Below, in pieces: positions 15,668-24,590 of a stretch of DNA of 41,316 bases. The notes under the pieces are model-generated. The model saw nothing but the letters and a program-made list of their open reading frames with translations. It had not been told where the DNA came from and did not search any database. The stretch is from Burkholderia sp. Lineage in GTDB: Bacteria > Pseudomonadota > Gammaproteobacteria > Burkholderiales > Burkholderiaceae. The translations under genes were made by a program, and so were the position numbers. The DNA is taken from positions 1 through 41,316 of the forward strand of contig NZ_JAHACR010000010.1 in assembly GCF_018375725.1 (NCBI RefSeq), read 5' to 3'. Position 1 is the stretch's first letter; each line of letters begins with the position of its first letter.

Positions 15668-16252
15668 GGGCATCCAGGCGAAGAAGTCGATCCGGCTCCC
15701 GACGCCGACGATGCCACCCTGCGAGCGGAATGGCACGCCAGGCACGGCCGGATGCCGTGCGCGGGATGCCTTGACGATATCGAAGCCGGCAACGATTCAC
15801 CAATTAAATGTGGCGATGCCGCGCATTCACTTTCGCGATACTTCGGCGGGCACGGCGCGATGCATCGCACGTGCCGGCGACGTCGGACAACGAACGGTGC
15901 CCTGCGATCCGGATCATGGGATCTCGATCGGGCCGGCAAACGACGGCATTGCATCGATCCGATCCATCGAGGACAGCGGAAACATGAACGGGGAGAACCG
16001 CATGGACGAACGCCATGGGCTGGCATCGACGTGCAGGCGAATGCTGCCGGTGCCGAATGAAATCCGGGGCTGCCCGCATCGCACGTCACGATGGCGAGGG
16101 GATACGTCACATGCGCGTCGCGCATGAACGTCCGGATCGGGGGAAACGAGCGACAGACGGCGTGCCGCCCAAGCGGACGCGCGTCATGCGCTTTCGCGAC
16201 CAGCGATCCGGCATGCTTGCCGGATCGCGTTCACACGATCGTGCGGGGACGA
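15668..16252. other. 585-nt region without a recognised gene
   Basis: Translation in all frames gives only Arg/Cys/His-rich products of the kind produced by out-of-frame high-GC DNA. The one structure seen is a perfect 10-bp hairpin at 16204-16227 (CGATCCGGCA / TGCCGGATCG, loop TGCT), which lies 25 nt beyond the stop of the minus-strand glycine-zipper gene but lacks a T tract. The allE promoter should lie near 15680-15800. Confidence 0.5.
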
Positions 16253-16705
16253 TTACCAGTCGCGGCGATGCTTGTGGTGCTTGTGACCGTGGTAACCGCG
16301 GTCGTAGCCACGGTCGCGATCGTAGCCGCCGTCATACGAGTTGCGCTGGAGATTGCCGCCGAGCGCCGCGCCTGCGCCGCCGCCGACTGCCGCACCCAGC
16401 AGGCCGCCCGTGCGGCCGCCCATCGCATTGCCTGCCGCCGTGCCCGCGCCGCCGCCGAGTGCGCCGCCGATGATCGCGCCGGTGCGCTCGTGACGGTTCG
16501 CCGTCACCGCGCCGCCTGCGCCGCCGCAGATCGCGCCGCCAATCACCGAACCGGTCTGGCCGCCGACCGCGCCGCCCACGGCCGCGCCGGCTACCCCGCC
16601 GAGCGCGCCACCGAGCGCATTGTTCAAATCGTTAGCTGCTGCCGGCAGCGCCGTCGCAGCAGCAATGGCGGCCACGACGAGAGTGGGGGCGATCTTCTTC
16701 CACAT
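16253..16705 (-). CDS. Exported glycine-zipper protein
   Basis: A 150-aa protein with a signal peptide (MWKKIAPTLVVAAIAAATAL, cleavage after AAA near residue 24). It then has about 85 residues made almost wholly of GxxxG-type repeats (GGALGGVAGAAVGGAVGGQ and similar), the pattern of glycine-zipper 2TM proteins. The C-terminus is Tyr/Asp/Arg-rich and ends in a His/Lys/Arg cluster (HGHKHHKHRRDW) that could bind metal. The ATG at 16705 has AAGGAAG upstream. Such proteins are found in the cell envelope, often stress related, but I cannot assign a role. It is monocistronic. Confidence 0.78.
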   Translation of the reverse strand: MWKKIAPTLVVAAIAAATALPAAANDLNNALGGALGGVAGAAVGGAVGGQTGSVIGGAICGGAGGAVTANRHERTGAIIGGALGGGAGTAAGNAMGGRTGGLLGAAVGGGAGAALGGNLQRNSYDGGYDRDRGYDRGYHGHKHHKHRRDW

Positions 16706-16961
16706 GCCCGTATTCTTCCTTATTCGCAAACGAATGATTGAGGATTCGCTCTGGTGTGACGCATGAAATCGTCCCGTGCGGCATCGCGCCGTTCAGGGGA
16801 CACATCCATTTCAACGAGCTTGCGGCGAAGAATATCATCGGCCCCGTCCGAAACCGCCAAACATTCTGGTAACAGATTGTTTGGCAGCCACAGCTCCCCA
16901 TCGCACGGCCGTGCACGAATCGCCGGCATGCGCACGCGTCCGCGAGCGTACCGGGGCCGCC

Positions 16962-17621
16962 TCAGTAAACGCCCGGAATCAATCGCCATGTCCGGGCGAA
17001 GTAAGCGTCGTATTCCGCGCCGAATTGCAGGCGCAACAACGCTTCCTCGGCGCGGATGCGCGCAACCAGCGGCGGAATCGTCGCCGCCGTCAGCAGCACG
17101 CCGGCCCCCGAACGAAACGCGAACGCCCATCCGAGCGAATTGACCAGCAAGCCGAGATAGCTCGGGTTGCGGATCACGCGGTAAATGCCGTCCGTGACCA
17201 GCGTATGGCCCGGCTGGATCGCAACCAGCCCGCTGAACCGCCGGCCCAGCACGAAAACCGGCCACAAGCGCAGCGCGCCACCCGCGATGAACAGTGTCAC
17301 GCCGATCCAGCGCAGGGTTTCGCCGTCGAGCGTCCAGATATCCTTGCGGTCCGTATAGGCGGGCAGATAGGCGGCCAGCAGCCCGATCACGCCGAATGCG
17401 GCGATGACCCAGCGATTGCCGCGATCCTCACGCTCGCCGGGGCTCAGGTTGCCTGCGCTGAAAAGCGCGACGACCGTCATCGCGAGGGTCGCGACCGCCA
17501 CGGTGGTCAGCGCGGCATTCGAGAAGAAAGCGGTCAATCCGCCACGGCCGAGGACGGCAAGGCCGAGATAGAGCACGGTCGTCGCGATTGCCAGGGACGC
17601 GACCTTGGGTGCGGGCGTCAT
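16962..17621 (-). CDS. Isoprenylcysteine carboxyl methyltransferase-like membrane protein
   Basis: A 219-aa polytopic membrane protein with about five helices. The C-terminal part has the ICMT/phospholipid methyltransferase signature: PGHTLVTDGIYRVIRNPSYL (residues about 143-162), a helix, then RIRAEEALLRLQFGAEYDAY and a final R-x-IPGVY. This region binds S-adenosylmethionine in the family. Bacteria lack prenylated proteins of the eukaryotic kind, and the substrate of these homologues is generally unknown. The ATG at 17621 follows weak ribosome-site sequence. The small lipoprotein gene lies 72 nt upstream on the same strand and may be co-transcribed. Confidence 0.82.
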   Translation of the reverse strand: MTPAPKVASLAIATTVLYLGLAVLGRGGLTAFFSNAALTTVAVATLAMTVVALFSAGNLSPGEREDRGNRWVIAAFGVIGLLAAYLPAYTDRKDIWTLDGETLRWIGVTLFIAGGALRLWPVFVLGRRFSGLVAIQPGHTLVTDGIYRVIRNPSYLGLLVNSLGWAFAFRSGAGVLLTAATIPPLVARIRAEEALLRLQFGAEYDAYFARTWRLIPGVY

Positions 17622-17693
17622 GTCTGCCGGAGGAACGCGTGCGCTCCGCTGCGGGCGCGTCGATACACGCCCGGACACGCATGGAATGACGCG

Positions 17694-17858
17694 TCAGCGA
17701 ACGCGGAACACCCCACCGATGCCAATGCTGACAGGCGGTGCGTAATAGCCCGGCGCATAGCCGTAGTAAGCCGGCGCAGGTGCGTAGCCGTAGGGCGGCG
17801 CAACGACGCAGCCGGACAGGGCGCCGATCAGGGCGACGGTAATGAGAAGTCTGGACAT
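17694..17858 (-). CDS. Small Tyr/Pro/Ala-rich lipoprotein, 54 aa
   Basis: A short gene encoding MSRLLITVALIGALSGC followed by a tyrosine-, proline- and alanine-rich tail (VVAPPYGYAPAPAYYGYAP) that ends in GIGGVFRVR. LSGC is a good lipobox, with the cysteine at residue 17, so the mature product is a lipid-anchored peptide of about 38 residues. GGGAG precedes the ATG at 17858. Similar YGYAP-type small lipoproteins are common in Burkholderia, and none that I know of has a function. It lies directly upstream of the methyltransferase gene, same strand. Confidence 0.75.
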   Translation of the reverse strand: MSRLLITVALIGALSGCVVAPPYGYAPAPAYYGYAPGYYAPPVSIGIGGVFRVR

Positions 17859-18107
17859 CGGCGTGCTCCCAGCGCATGAGACGATTGAATCTTTGCAATA
17901 GCGGCCTCGCCGTGACGCAAGGCGCGCCGGATACGAAAGGTTCAGTCTGCCCTCCCTACCACTCGATGAAGCTCGAAATCGAGTGTAGCGCCCGGGCCGG
18001 CGCGCCGGGTTTCGCGCGCGGTTACACGTGTTACCTGCTGTGACTGCCGGAATGCAGGCGCACGGCAGGCGCGCACGGCAAAACGTGCCTCTGCCGGACG
18101 TGCGCCG

Positions 18108-18527
18108 TTACACGAGATGTTCCCGGATGCGCCGTGCCAGCGCTTCGAGCGTCGCCGACTCGGCGATTTCGCGCGCATGCAGACGCAGCGCGACGCCCTC
18201 CCAGCGCGGGATCACGTGGAAATGCACATGCGCGACCGTCTGGCCGGCCGCGCGTCCGTTGAACTGGCCGATGAAGATGCCATCGGGCTGCAACGCGTCG
18301 CGCACCGCGATCGCGATGCGCTGCGTCATGCGCATGCACGCCGCGGCGGACTCGGGAGACAGATCGAAGATTTCCGCCGCGGGCTCCCTGGGCAGCACGA
18401 GCACGTGTCCGTCCGCCTGCGGCATCAGATCCATGATCGCGACCGTGGCGTCGTCCTCCGCGACCTTGACGCACGGCAGCTCGCCGCGAAGGATTCTGGC
18501 GAACGGATTGTTGTTGTCGTAAGACAT
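18108..18527 (-). CDS. HIT-family nucleotide-binding protein
   Basis: A 139-aa histidine-triad protein. The diagnostic HVHFHVIP motif is at about residues 98-105, and the upstream core (ATVAIMDLMPQADGHVLVLP) is typical of the Hint/HINT-like branch. Family members hydrolyse or transfer nucleotides such as AMP-lysine, ADP-ribose derivatives or dinucleoside polyphosphates. The start at 18527 (MSYDNNNPFARI) matches the family length. It is divergent from the serine hydrolase gene across a 210-nt gap. Cellular substrate unknown. Confidence 0.9.
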   Translation of the reverse strand: MSYDNNNPFARILRGELPCVKVAEDDATVAIMDLMPQADGHVLVLPREPAAEIFDLSPESAAACMRMTQRIAIAVRDALQPDGIFIGQFNGRAAGQTVAHVHFHVIPRWEGVALRLHAREIAESATLEALARRIREHLV

Positions 18528-18737
18528 GGCAGTTTCCGAAAGGGGGTTGTCCGGGATGTCGCGCAATCCGCACGATTATCGATCGATGGCGCGATGGATT
18601 TCAACGTGTGGCGCGCGCCGAACCTGCAAGCACTCAGCGATGCTGCCGCGCGCGCCCGCGAAACCTGCGACACTGCCGTTTCGGTCACCGCGCCATCCGA
18701 CACCTGCCCGCAGACGGGCCACCCAGGACGCTCGCGA

Positions 18738-20141
18738 ATGAAAACGAACCTCAAGCGGCTGATTCGTTGGAGCGTGCCGCTCGCCTGTCTGACGGCGATC
18801 GGCTTTGCCGGCCACACGCTGTTCCGGCTCGCGCCGATCGCGACCGGCTACGCGGCCAAGACGCTGTGCTCGGGCGTGTTCGTCTCGGGGCGTCCCGCGT
18901 CGTCGGTCATCGACGTGGACATCATGGCCGGCGTGCACCCGCTGCTCAAGCTCGTGAAACCGACGGTCGACCACGCACATCGCCTCGCCCGCGCCACGTT
19001 CGCCGGTTTTGCCGGGCGCGAAGCCGCGTTCCGGCCGCAGCTCGGCTGCACGCTCGCGCTCGGCACGACGCCCAGCGTACTGCCGGCTGCCGGCTACACG
19101 GTTCCGGCCTCCCCGCTTGTCGCGGAAACGGCCGCGACCGCGCTTCCCCACGCTGTCGACGCCCGCAAAGTGCAGGCGGCGATCGACGGCGCGTTCGCCG
19201 AGCCCGATCCGGCCCAGCCGCGGCGCACGCGCGCGGTGGTCGTGATGGTTGGCGGCCGGGTCATTGCCGAGCTCTATGCGTCCGGCTTCTCGGCGGACAT
19301 GCCGCTGCCCGGCTGGTCGATGACCAAGACTGTCACGGCGACGCTGATCGGCATGCTCGTCGCCCGACACAAGCTCGCGCTCGATGCAACGGCATTGCTG
19401 CCCGAATGGCGCGGCCATGGCGACGCGCGCGCGCAGATCACGCTCGATGCGCTGCTGCGCATGACGAGCGGCCTGCAATTCAACGAGGACTATGACGATC
19501 CGCTGTCCGACGTCGCCGTCATGCTGTTCACCGAGCCGGACAGCGCGCGGTTCGCGTCGGGCAAGCCGCTCGTCGCGCCGCCCGGCACGCATTGGCATTA
19601 TTCGAGCGGCACGAGCGCGATTCTTGCGCGCGCGATGCGCGAGGCGATGGGCGGCACGGAATACGACTATCTGGCCTTTCCGCGCCGTGCGTTGTTCGCC
19701 CCGCTCGGGATGCGCAGCGCCGTCCTCGAGCCGGATCCGTCCGGCACGCTCGCCGGCGCGTCGTTCATGTATGCCAGCGCGCGCGACTGGGCCCGGTTCG
19801 GGCAGTTTCTCCTGCAGGACGGCGTGTGGGACGGCAAACGCCTGCTGCCCGAAGGCTGGGTGCACTACATGACGCGTGCGACTCCGCAAGCGCCGCAACG
19901 GGATTTCGGCGCGCATCTGTGGATCAGGGTGCCCGAGCCGTTCAATCGCGGCGATCCGCATGCGCCGGCATTGCCGGCCGACGCGTTTCATGCGGTCGGA
20001 CACGAAGGCCAGTTCGTGAGCGTGGTGCCGAGCCGCCAATTGGTCGTCGTGCGGCTCGGCCTGTCGCGCCCGGAATCCGCATGGAACCACGAGGCGTTTC
20101 TGGCGAACGTGCTCGACGCGATGCCCGGCCGTCGCGAGTAG
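18738..20141 (+). CDS. Membrane-anchored serine hydrolase, beta-lactamase/EstB-NylB-like
   Basis: A 467-aa protein with a single N-terminal membrane segment (about residues 10-38) and a penicillin-binding-protein-like domain. The catalytic serine and lysine form S194-M-T-K197, the second motif is Y288-S-S (HYSSGTSAIL), and the third region carries VGHEGQF. The Y-S-S rather than Y-A-N motif and the large N-terminal part match the serine hydrolases related to 6-aminohexanoate-dimer hydrolase and esterase EstB, rather than true class C beta-lactamases. A longer frame continues upstream but overlaps the HIT gene antisense; the ATG at 18738 with AGGACG upstream is preferred. The natural substrate is unknown. 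Confidence 0.85.
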   Translation: MKTNLKRLIRWSVPLACLTAIGFAGHTLFRLAPIATGYAAKTLCSGVFVSGRPASSVIDVDIMAGVHPLLKLVKPTVDHAHRLARATFAGFAGREAAFRPQLGCTLALGTTPSVLPAAGYTVPASPLVAETAATALPHAVDARKVQAAIDGAFAEPDPAQPRRTRAVVVMVGGRVIAELYASGFSADMPLPGWSMTKTVTATLIGMLVARHKLALDATALLPEWRGHGDARAQITLDALLRMTSGLQFNEDYDDPLSDVAVMLFTEPDSARFASGKPLVAPPGTHWHYSSGTSAILARAMREAMGGTEYDYLAFPRRALFAPLGMRSAVLEPDPSGTLAGASFMYASARDWARFGQFLLQDGVWDGKRLLPEGWVHYMTRATPQAPQRDFGAHLWIRVPEPFNRGDPHAPALPADAFHAVGHEGQFVSVVPSRQLVVVRLGLSRPESAWNHEAFLANVLDAMPGRRE

Positions 20142-20198
20142 GCGCCGCCGCGCGCAGGGATGCGCGGCGCATCGCGGTTCGCGTTCGCGTCGCCCGCG

Positions 20199-20822
20199 TT
20201 AAGGCAGCCCGTTCCCGCAGTAGGCGCCGAACCCCGGACGCGCCGCCAGACGCTCGAAGTATGCGGACACCGCCGGCAAGTCCACATGCTCGAACGGCGT
20301 GCCGAACCAGCGATTCACCGACAGCCCGATCGGAATATCCGCGAGCGAATACCGGTCGCCGGCCACGAATGCGCCGGTCGCTTCGAGCCGTGCATTCAGG
20401 ATGCGCATCGACTTCGTCCAGCGCTCGATCGACTGCGCGATCGCGCCGGGATCCTGGTGCGCGGGCGATTGCCTCACCAGCCCGAGAAACGCCGTGCGCC
20501 ACGCATTGTTCAGCTCGGATGCCTGCCAGTCGATCCACTGGTCGATGCGCGCCCGCGGCTGCGGATCGGCGGGATACAACGGTTCGCCGCCGAAGCGGTT
20601 CGCCAGGTAGCGGATGATCGCGTTGGACTCCCACAAGACGAAATCGCCGTCCCTGATCACCGGCACGAGACCATTCGGATTCAGCGCAAGGAATTCGGGC
20701 ACGTCGGTGGATCGGTAACCCGCGCCCCAATCCTCGCGCTCGAACGGGATGTTCAGTTCGGCGCATGCCCAAAGCACCTTGCGCACGTTGATGGACGGCG
20801 CCTTTCCGAGTATCTGCAACAT
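20199..20822 (-). CDS. Glutathione S-transferase
   Basis: A 207-aa cytosolic GST. The N-terminal thioredoxin-like domain has the active-site region GKAPSINVRKVLWACAEL and the glutathione-binding strand NPNGLVPVIRDGDFVLWESN. The C-terminal helical domain has GDRYSLADIPIGLSVNRW. AAGGAG precedes the ATG at 20822. It is convergent with the serine hydrolase; the 57-nt gap between them contains a GC-rich hairpin (20147-20168). Substrate unknown; detoxification or a specific catabolic step are both possible. Confidence 0.9.
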   Translation of the reverse strand: MLQILGKAPSINVRKVLWACAELNIPFEREDWGAGYRSTDVPEFLALNPNGLVPVIRDGDFVLWESNAIIRYLANRFGGEPLYPADPQPRARIDQWIDWQASELNNAWRTAFLGLVRQSPAHQDPGAIAQSIERWTKSMRILNARLEATGAFVAGDRYSLADIPIGLSVNRWFGTPFEHVDLPAVSAYFERLAARPGFGAYCGNGLP

Positions 20823-21033
20823 GCCGGCTCCTTGCGAGGACGGTACGGGAAATCCGGGCGCGGGGATCCGGCCGGAACGACGATTCTGGCATTGTTCCCC
20901 GCGGACCGGAAGCCGCCCATCCATGCCCGGGCGTCGCGTCGTCCGCCCGCGAGCACGGCGTTCGACCGGACGCCCTTCCGCCCGATACGCCGCCCCGCAC
21001 AAGACGGCACACGCCGGACCGGCACGCATCCGG

Positions 21034-22950
21034 TCACGGCGTCCAGCGATACACGACGACGCTCGATCCGTTGTAGTTGTCCTTCGTGATCACGTACTCG
21101 CCGTTCGATCGTCGATATGCACGGATGCCGTACATCGAATCCACATCGTTGCCGACGTCCAGCTTTCCCGGATTCGAATTGGTCAGCGTCGCAACGAGGC
21201 TGCCCGTATTCAGATCGAACACGTCGATGTTCGGCACGGTATGCACGTACCCGACGAACAGATAGTTGCCGGCCGCCGCGATCGACTTGGGGTTCGGACT
21301 CGCAAGCGTGATCACCGGGTTGGGCGCGCCGATATTGCCGCCCTTCCAGCCGTGATACACCTCGATCCGCCCGTTCATCGCCGTCCAGTCCCAGCTTCCG
21401 GCGAGCCCCTGCGCGAGGATCATCGTGTCGCTGTCCGACTGGTAGACGATCCGCGTCAGCGGCAGCACGCTCTGCGGAATCGGGATGGCGGTCGAGGCGC
21501 CCCATGACGGCTTGCCGGCCGCGTCGAAACCCGTCAGCGGATAGTGGTCGATGTGGCGGGTTCCGTTCAGCCCGGCCCACACATCGCCGTTGCCGTCGAG
21601 GCAGAATCCGGCCGTGACCTGCAGATTCGTACGGAACGCGCGCCCCGGAATCGACCCGTCGGGGATCGCCACATAGCCATTCGCCGCGTTGAAGTGATAG
21701 AAGTTGAAGTCGCCCGGATTCTGGCCGGACGCCACGAGAATCCGGTTGCCGCCGACCGCGACGAGCTGGCCGAAATGCTGCCCGCGCTGATAGTCCTTCA
21801 TGTTGAGGCGCGGGTCGGACGGGTAGGCGAACGGATCGACGGTGTTCGCGACGAACCTGCCGCCGGCCGTGCCGGTATAGAGGTTGTTGCCGCTATAGAA
21901 GTAGGCGCCGTCCGTCGCCGGGTCCGGCGCGGCGGCGCCTTCGAAATTGAGCGCCTGCAGTTTCCATCGCAGGTTGCCGTTGCCGTCGTACGCGTGAAGA
22001 TCGGTGCTGCCGTTGCGGCCGAGATCCCAGCCGCCGCCCCATGCGTTGTTGAGCACATACAGGTTGCCGGCGGCATCCTTGCCGATGCCCGCGACGCGCG
22101 TGAAGCGCTTGTCGCCGACCTGCCCCTTGATGCCCGTCGTGGTGTCGAGATACCCGCCCCGGATGCCGAACGTGCCGGCCAGCGCCGGCATGCCCGAGAT
22201 CGCATAGCGCTTGATGTTCATGTCCGGCCCTTCGTCGCCGACCATCAGCTGCCCGGACGGCGCATCGAAATACAGCGCGGACGGCCGCGATCCGGGCGGC
22301 ATCTGGATCGTGTTCAGCAATGCGCCGGACGGCCCGAACGACACCACCGCTCCCGCGCTTTTCTGCGCGACCCAGAGGTTTCCCGCGCCGTCCAGCGCGA
22401 GCGCGCCCGGCCGCGAAATGGCGATATCGCGTTGCCACACGCCATCGGTGGTGAAGACCCGCACGCGATTGCCGTAGAAATCGCTCGCATAGAGGAGCGA
22501 ACCGGCCGTGGCGAGGCCGGTAATCACGTCGGCATAGGGAACGGACGTCCATACGCTGACCGGAATCCGCAGATCGCGTTTGTGCGTACCGCGGTTGTAT
22601 CGCCCCACCGACCCGCTGCCGAACGTCCTGTTGTAACCCAGCGCGGCGAACACCGACGTGGCGTTGCCCGTGATGGCGCCGCCGTGGAACTCGTCGTGAA
22701 TGCCGATCGAGCCGAGGGGCTGGCCGTTCTGGTAAATCGCCATGCCGCCCGCATTCTCGTCCCATCGCGATGCCGTATAGATGACGCCTTCGGGCGCGAC
22801 CCACATGGCGCGCGCGGCGTTTCCGACATGCGCGGCCAGGGTGCCGAACGTGTTCGCCAGCCAGTCGGTGGTGTATTGCGCCTGAGCCGCCGGCGCGACC
22901 ATCGCGATCGCCATGCCGGCGACGGCAGCCTGAACACGCTTCCTGATCAT
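21034..22950 (-). CDS. Secreted beta-propeller (NHL-repeat-like) protein
   Basis: A 638-aa exported protein with a 25-residue signal peptide ending A-Q-A, then QYTTDWLANTFG. The mature part is built of repeated four-stranded units with phrases such as RPGALALDGAGNLWVAQ, VAGIGKDAAGNLYVLNN and TAGFCLDGNGDVWAGLN, which is the NHL/six-bladed propeller pattern; around 600 residues could make one large or two fused propellers. There are no catalytic motifs I recognise and no anchor. AGGGG precedes the ATG at 22950. The gene is monocistronic, between a GST and divergent fabV. It may bind a sugar, lipid or protein outside the cell; function unknown. Confidence 0.78.
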   Translation of the reverse strand: MIRKRVQAAVAGMAIAMVAPAAQAQYTTDWLANTFGTLAAHVGNAARAMWVAPEGVIYTASRWDENAGGMAIYQNGQPLGSIGIHDEFHGGAITGNATSVFAALGYNRTFGSGSVGRYNRGTHKRDLRIPVSVWTSVPYADVITGLATAGSLLYASDFYGNRVRVFTTDGVWQRDIAISRPGALALDGAGNLWVAQKSAGAVVSFGPSGALLNTIQMPPGSRPSALYFDAPSGQLMVGDEGPDMNIKRYAISGMPALAGTFGIRGGYLDTTTGIKGQVGDKRFTRVAGIGKDAAGNLYVLNNAWGGGWDLGRNGSTDLHAYDGNGNLRWKLQALNFEGAAAPDPATDGAYFYSGNNLYTGTAGGRFVANTVDPFAYPSDPRLNMKDYQRGQHFGQLVAVGGNRILVASGQNPGDFNFYHFNAANGYVAIPDGSIPGRAFRTNLQVTAGFCLDGNGDVWAGLNGTRHIDHYPLTGFDAAGKPSWGASTAIPIPQSVLPLTRIVYQSDSDTMILAQGLAGSWDWTAMNGRIEVYHGWKGGNIGAPNPVITLASPNPKSIAAAGNYLFVGYVHTVPNIDVFDLNTGSLVATLTNSNPGKLDVGNDVDSMYGIRAYRRSNGEYVITKDNYNGSSVVVYRWTP

Positions 22951-23253
22951 GGATTCACCCCTGGCGGTCGCCTGTTGAACATATCGACCGCAAAGTGTGA
23001 AGCATCGGCCGTGACAAAAAAACGTTGCCGCAGCGTTTATTGATCGTGAACCACGGGCCGTGAATCGAATCAGGCATTTTTTTCGCCATCCGCCCCGATG
23101 ACGCGGAAGATCGACCGGCACACGACGCCATCGGCACCGCGCGATGCGCGACGCGCGACGATCGCAAGCGGCACGCGCACCGCCGCATCATTTACAATGC
23201 GCGAAATTTTTCGTTTCAAAAGACGTTTTTCGCGTCGCACACAAGGGACTCCC
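22951..23253. other. Divergent promoter region of the propeller gene and fabV
   Basis: No gene is seen in these 303 nt. The stretch includes an AT-rich portion just before fabV (23185-23232) where its promoter is likely, but no clear consensus hexamers can be assigned. Confidence 0.45.
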
Positions 23254-24456
23254 ATGATCATCAAACCGCGCGTGCGTGGCTTCATCTGCGTGACCACCCA
23301 TCCCGACGGCTGTGAAGCCAACGTGAAGGAACAGATCGAATATGTCGCATCGCGCGGCCCGATCGCGAACGGCCCGAAAAAAGTGCTGGTGATCGGCGCG
23401 TCGACAGGCTACGGCCTCGCCGCTCGCATCTCTGCCGCGTTCGGATCCGGCGCCGACACGCTCGGCGTGTTCTTCGAGCGCGCCGGCAGCGAATCGAAGC
23501 CCGGCACGGCGGGCTGGTACAACAGCGCCGCCTTCGAGAAGGCCGCCACGGCGAAAGGCCTGTATGCGCGCAGCATCAACGGCGACGCGTTCTCCGACGA
23601 GGTCAAGCGGATCACGATCGACACGATCAAGCGCGATCTCGGCCAGGTCGATCTGGTCGTGTACAGCCTGGCCGCCCCGCGCCGCACGCATCCGCGCACG
23701 GGCGAGGTGATCAGCTCGACGCTGAAGCCGATCGGCAAGACCGTCAGTTTCCGCGGCATCGACACCGACAAGGAAATCGTCCGCGATACCGTGCTCGAAC
23801 CGGCGACGCAGGAGGAGATCGACAGCACCGTCGCGGTGATGGGCGGCGAAGACTGGCAGATGTGGATCGATGCGCTGCTTGACGCCGGCGTGCTGGCCGA
23901 CGGCGCGAAGACGACGGCGTTCACCTACCTCGGCGAGCAGATCACGCACGACATCTACTGGAACGGCTCGATCGGCGCGGCGAAGAAGGACCTGGACAAG
24001 AAGGTGCTCGAGATCCGCGAAAAGCTGGCCGCAATCGGCGGCGACGCGCGCGTGTCGGTGCTGAAGGCGGTCGTCACGCAGGCAAGCTCGGCGATCCCGA
24101 TGATGCCGCTCTATCTGTCGCTGCTGTTCAAGGTGATGAAGGAAACCGGCACGCACGAAGGCTGCATCGAGCAGGTCGACGGGCTGTATCGCGACAGCCT
24201 GTACGGCGCGCTGCCGCTCATCGACGACGAAGGCCGTCTGCGCGCGGACGGCAAGGAGCTCGATCCGCAGGTGCAGGCGCGCGTCGTGCAGCTGTGGGAT
24301 CAGGTCACCAACGAGAATCTCTACGAACTGACCGACTTCGCCGGCTACAAGACGGAATTCCTGCGCCTGTTCGGGTTCGAGATCGCCGGCGTGGATTACA
24401 ACGCCGACGTCAATCCGGACGTGCCGATTCCGAATGTCATTCAGGTCTCCGCCTGA
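23254..24456 (+). CDS. fabV: Enoyl-ACP reductase FabV
   Basis: A 400-aa NADH-dependent trans-2-enoyl-ACP/CoA reductase for the last step of the fatty-acid elongation cycle. The N-terminal MIIKPRVRGFICVTTHPDGC is diagnostic; the nucleotide-binding loop is GASTGYGLAARIS (48-60), and the active site is Y235-x8-K244 (YWNGSIGAAK), the FabV spacing that separates it from FabI. The C-terminal NPDVPIPNVIQV is also family-specific. AAGGGA lies upstream of the ATG. FabV enzymes are generally much less sensitive to triclosan than FabI. The gene is monocistronic and divergent from the propeller gene. Confidence 0.96.
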   Translation: MIIKPRVRGFICVTTHPDGCEANVKEQIEYVASRGPIANGPKKVLVIGASTGYGLAARISAAFGSGADTLGVFFERAGSESKPGTAGWYNSAAFEKAATAKGLYARSINGDAFSDEVKRITIDTIKRDLGQVDLVVYSLAAPRRTHPRTGEVISSTLKPIGKTVSFRGIDTDKEIVRDTVLEPATQEEIDSTVAVMGGEDWQMWIDALLDAGVLADGAKTTAFTYLGEQITHDIYWNGSIGAAKKDLDKKVLEIREKLAAIGGDARVSVLKAVVTQASSAIPMMPLYLSLLFKVMKETGTHEGCIEQVDGLYRDSLYGALPLIDDEGRLRADGKELDPQVQARVVQLWDQVTNENLYELTDFAGYKTEFLRLFGFEIAGVDYNADVNPDVPIPNVIQVSA

Positions 24457-24590
24457 GCGGCGAAAGCCGTGAATGAACGCCTGTCGTGCGTGTCATGGCG
24501 CACGGCGGGCCGATGCACGCGCCCACCAGCCCCGCAAACGCCGGCGACGGCTGACACCCGCATCGCAACGCGCCCGGTGCATCGGCACGC

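Noticed and set aside
16204..16227. Perfect 10-bp hairpin taken at first as a terminator for the glycine-zipper gene
   Set aside because: No T tract follows on either strand, so I list it only as a hairpin within the gene-free stretch.
18117..18737. Upstream extension of the serine hydrolase frame by 207 codons
   Set aside because: It overlaps the HIT gene in antisense and lacks similarity; the ATG at 18738 followed by a membrane helix is the sensible start.
18738..20141. Class C beta-lactamase (antibiotic resistance) call
   Set aside because: The second motif is Y-S-S rather than Y-A-N and the protein has a large membrane-anchored N-terminal part, as in EstB/NylB-like serine hydrolases.
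20147..20168. GC-rich hairpin between the serine hydrolase and GST genes
   Set aside because: No T tract and the sequence is simple CG alternation, which forms hairpins by chance in this genome.
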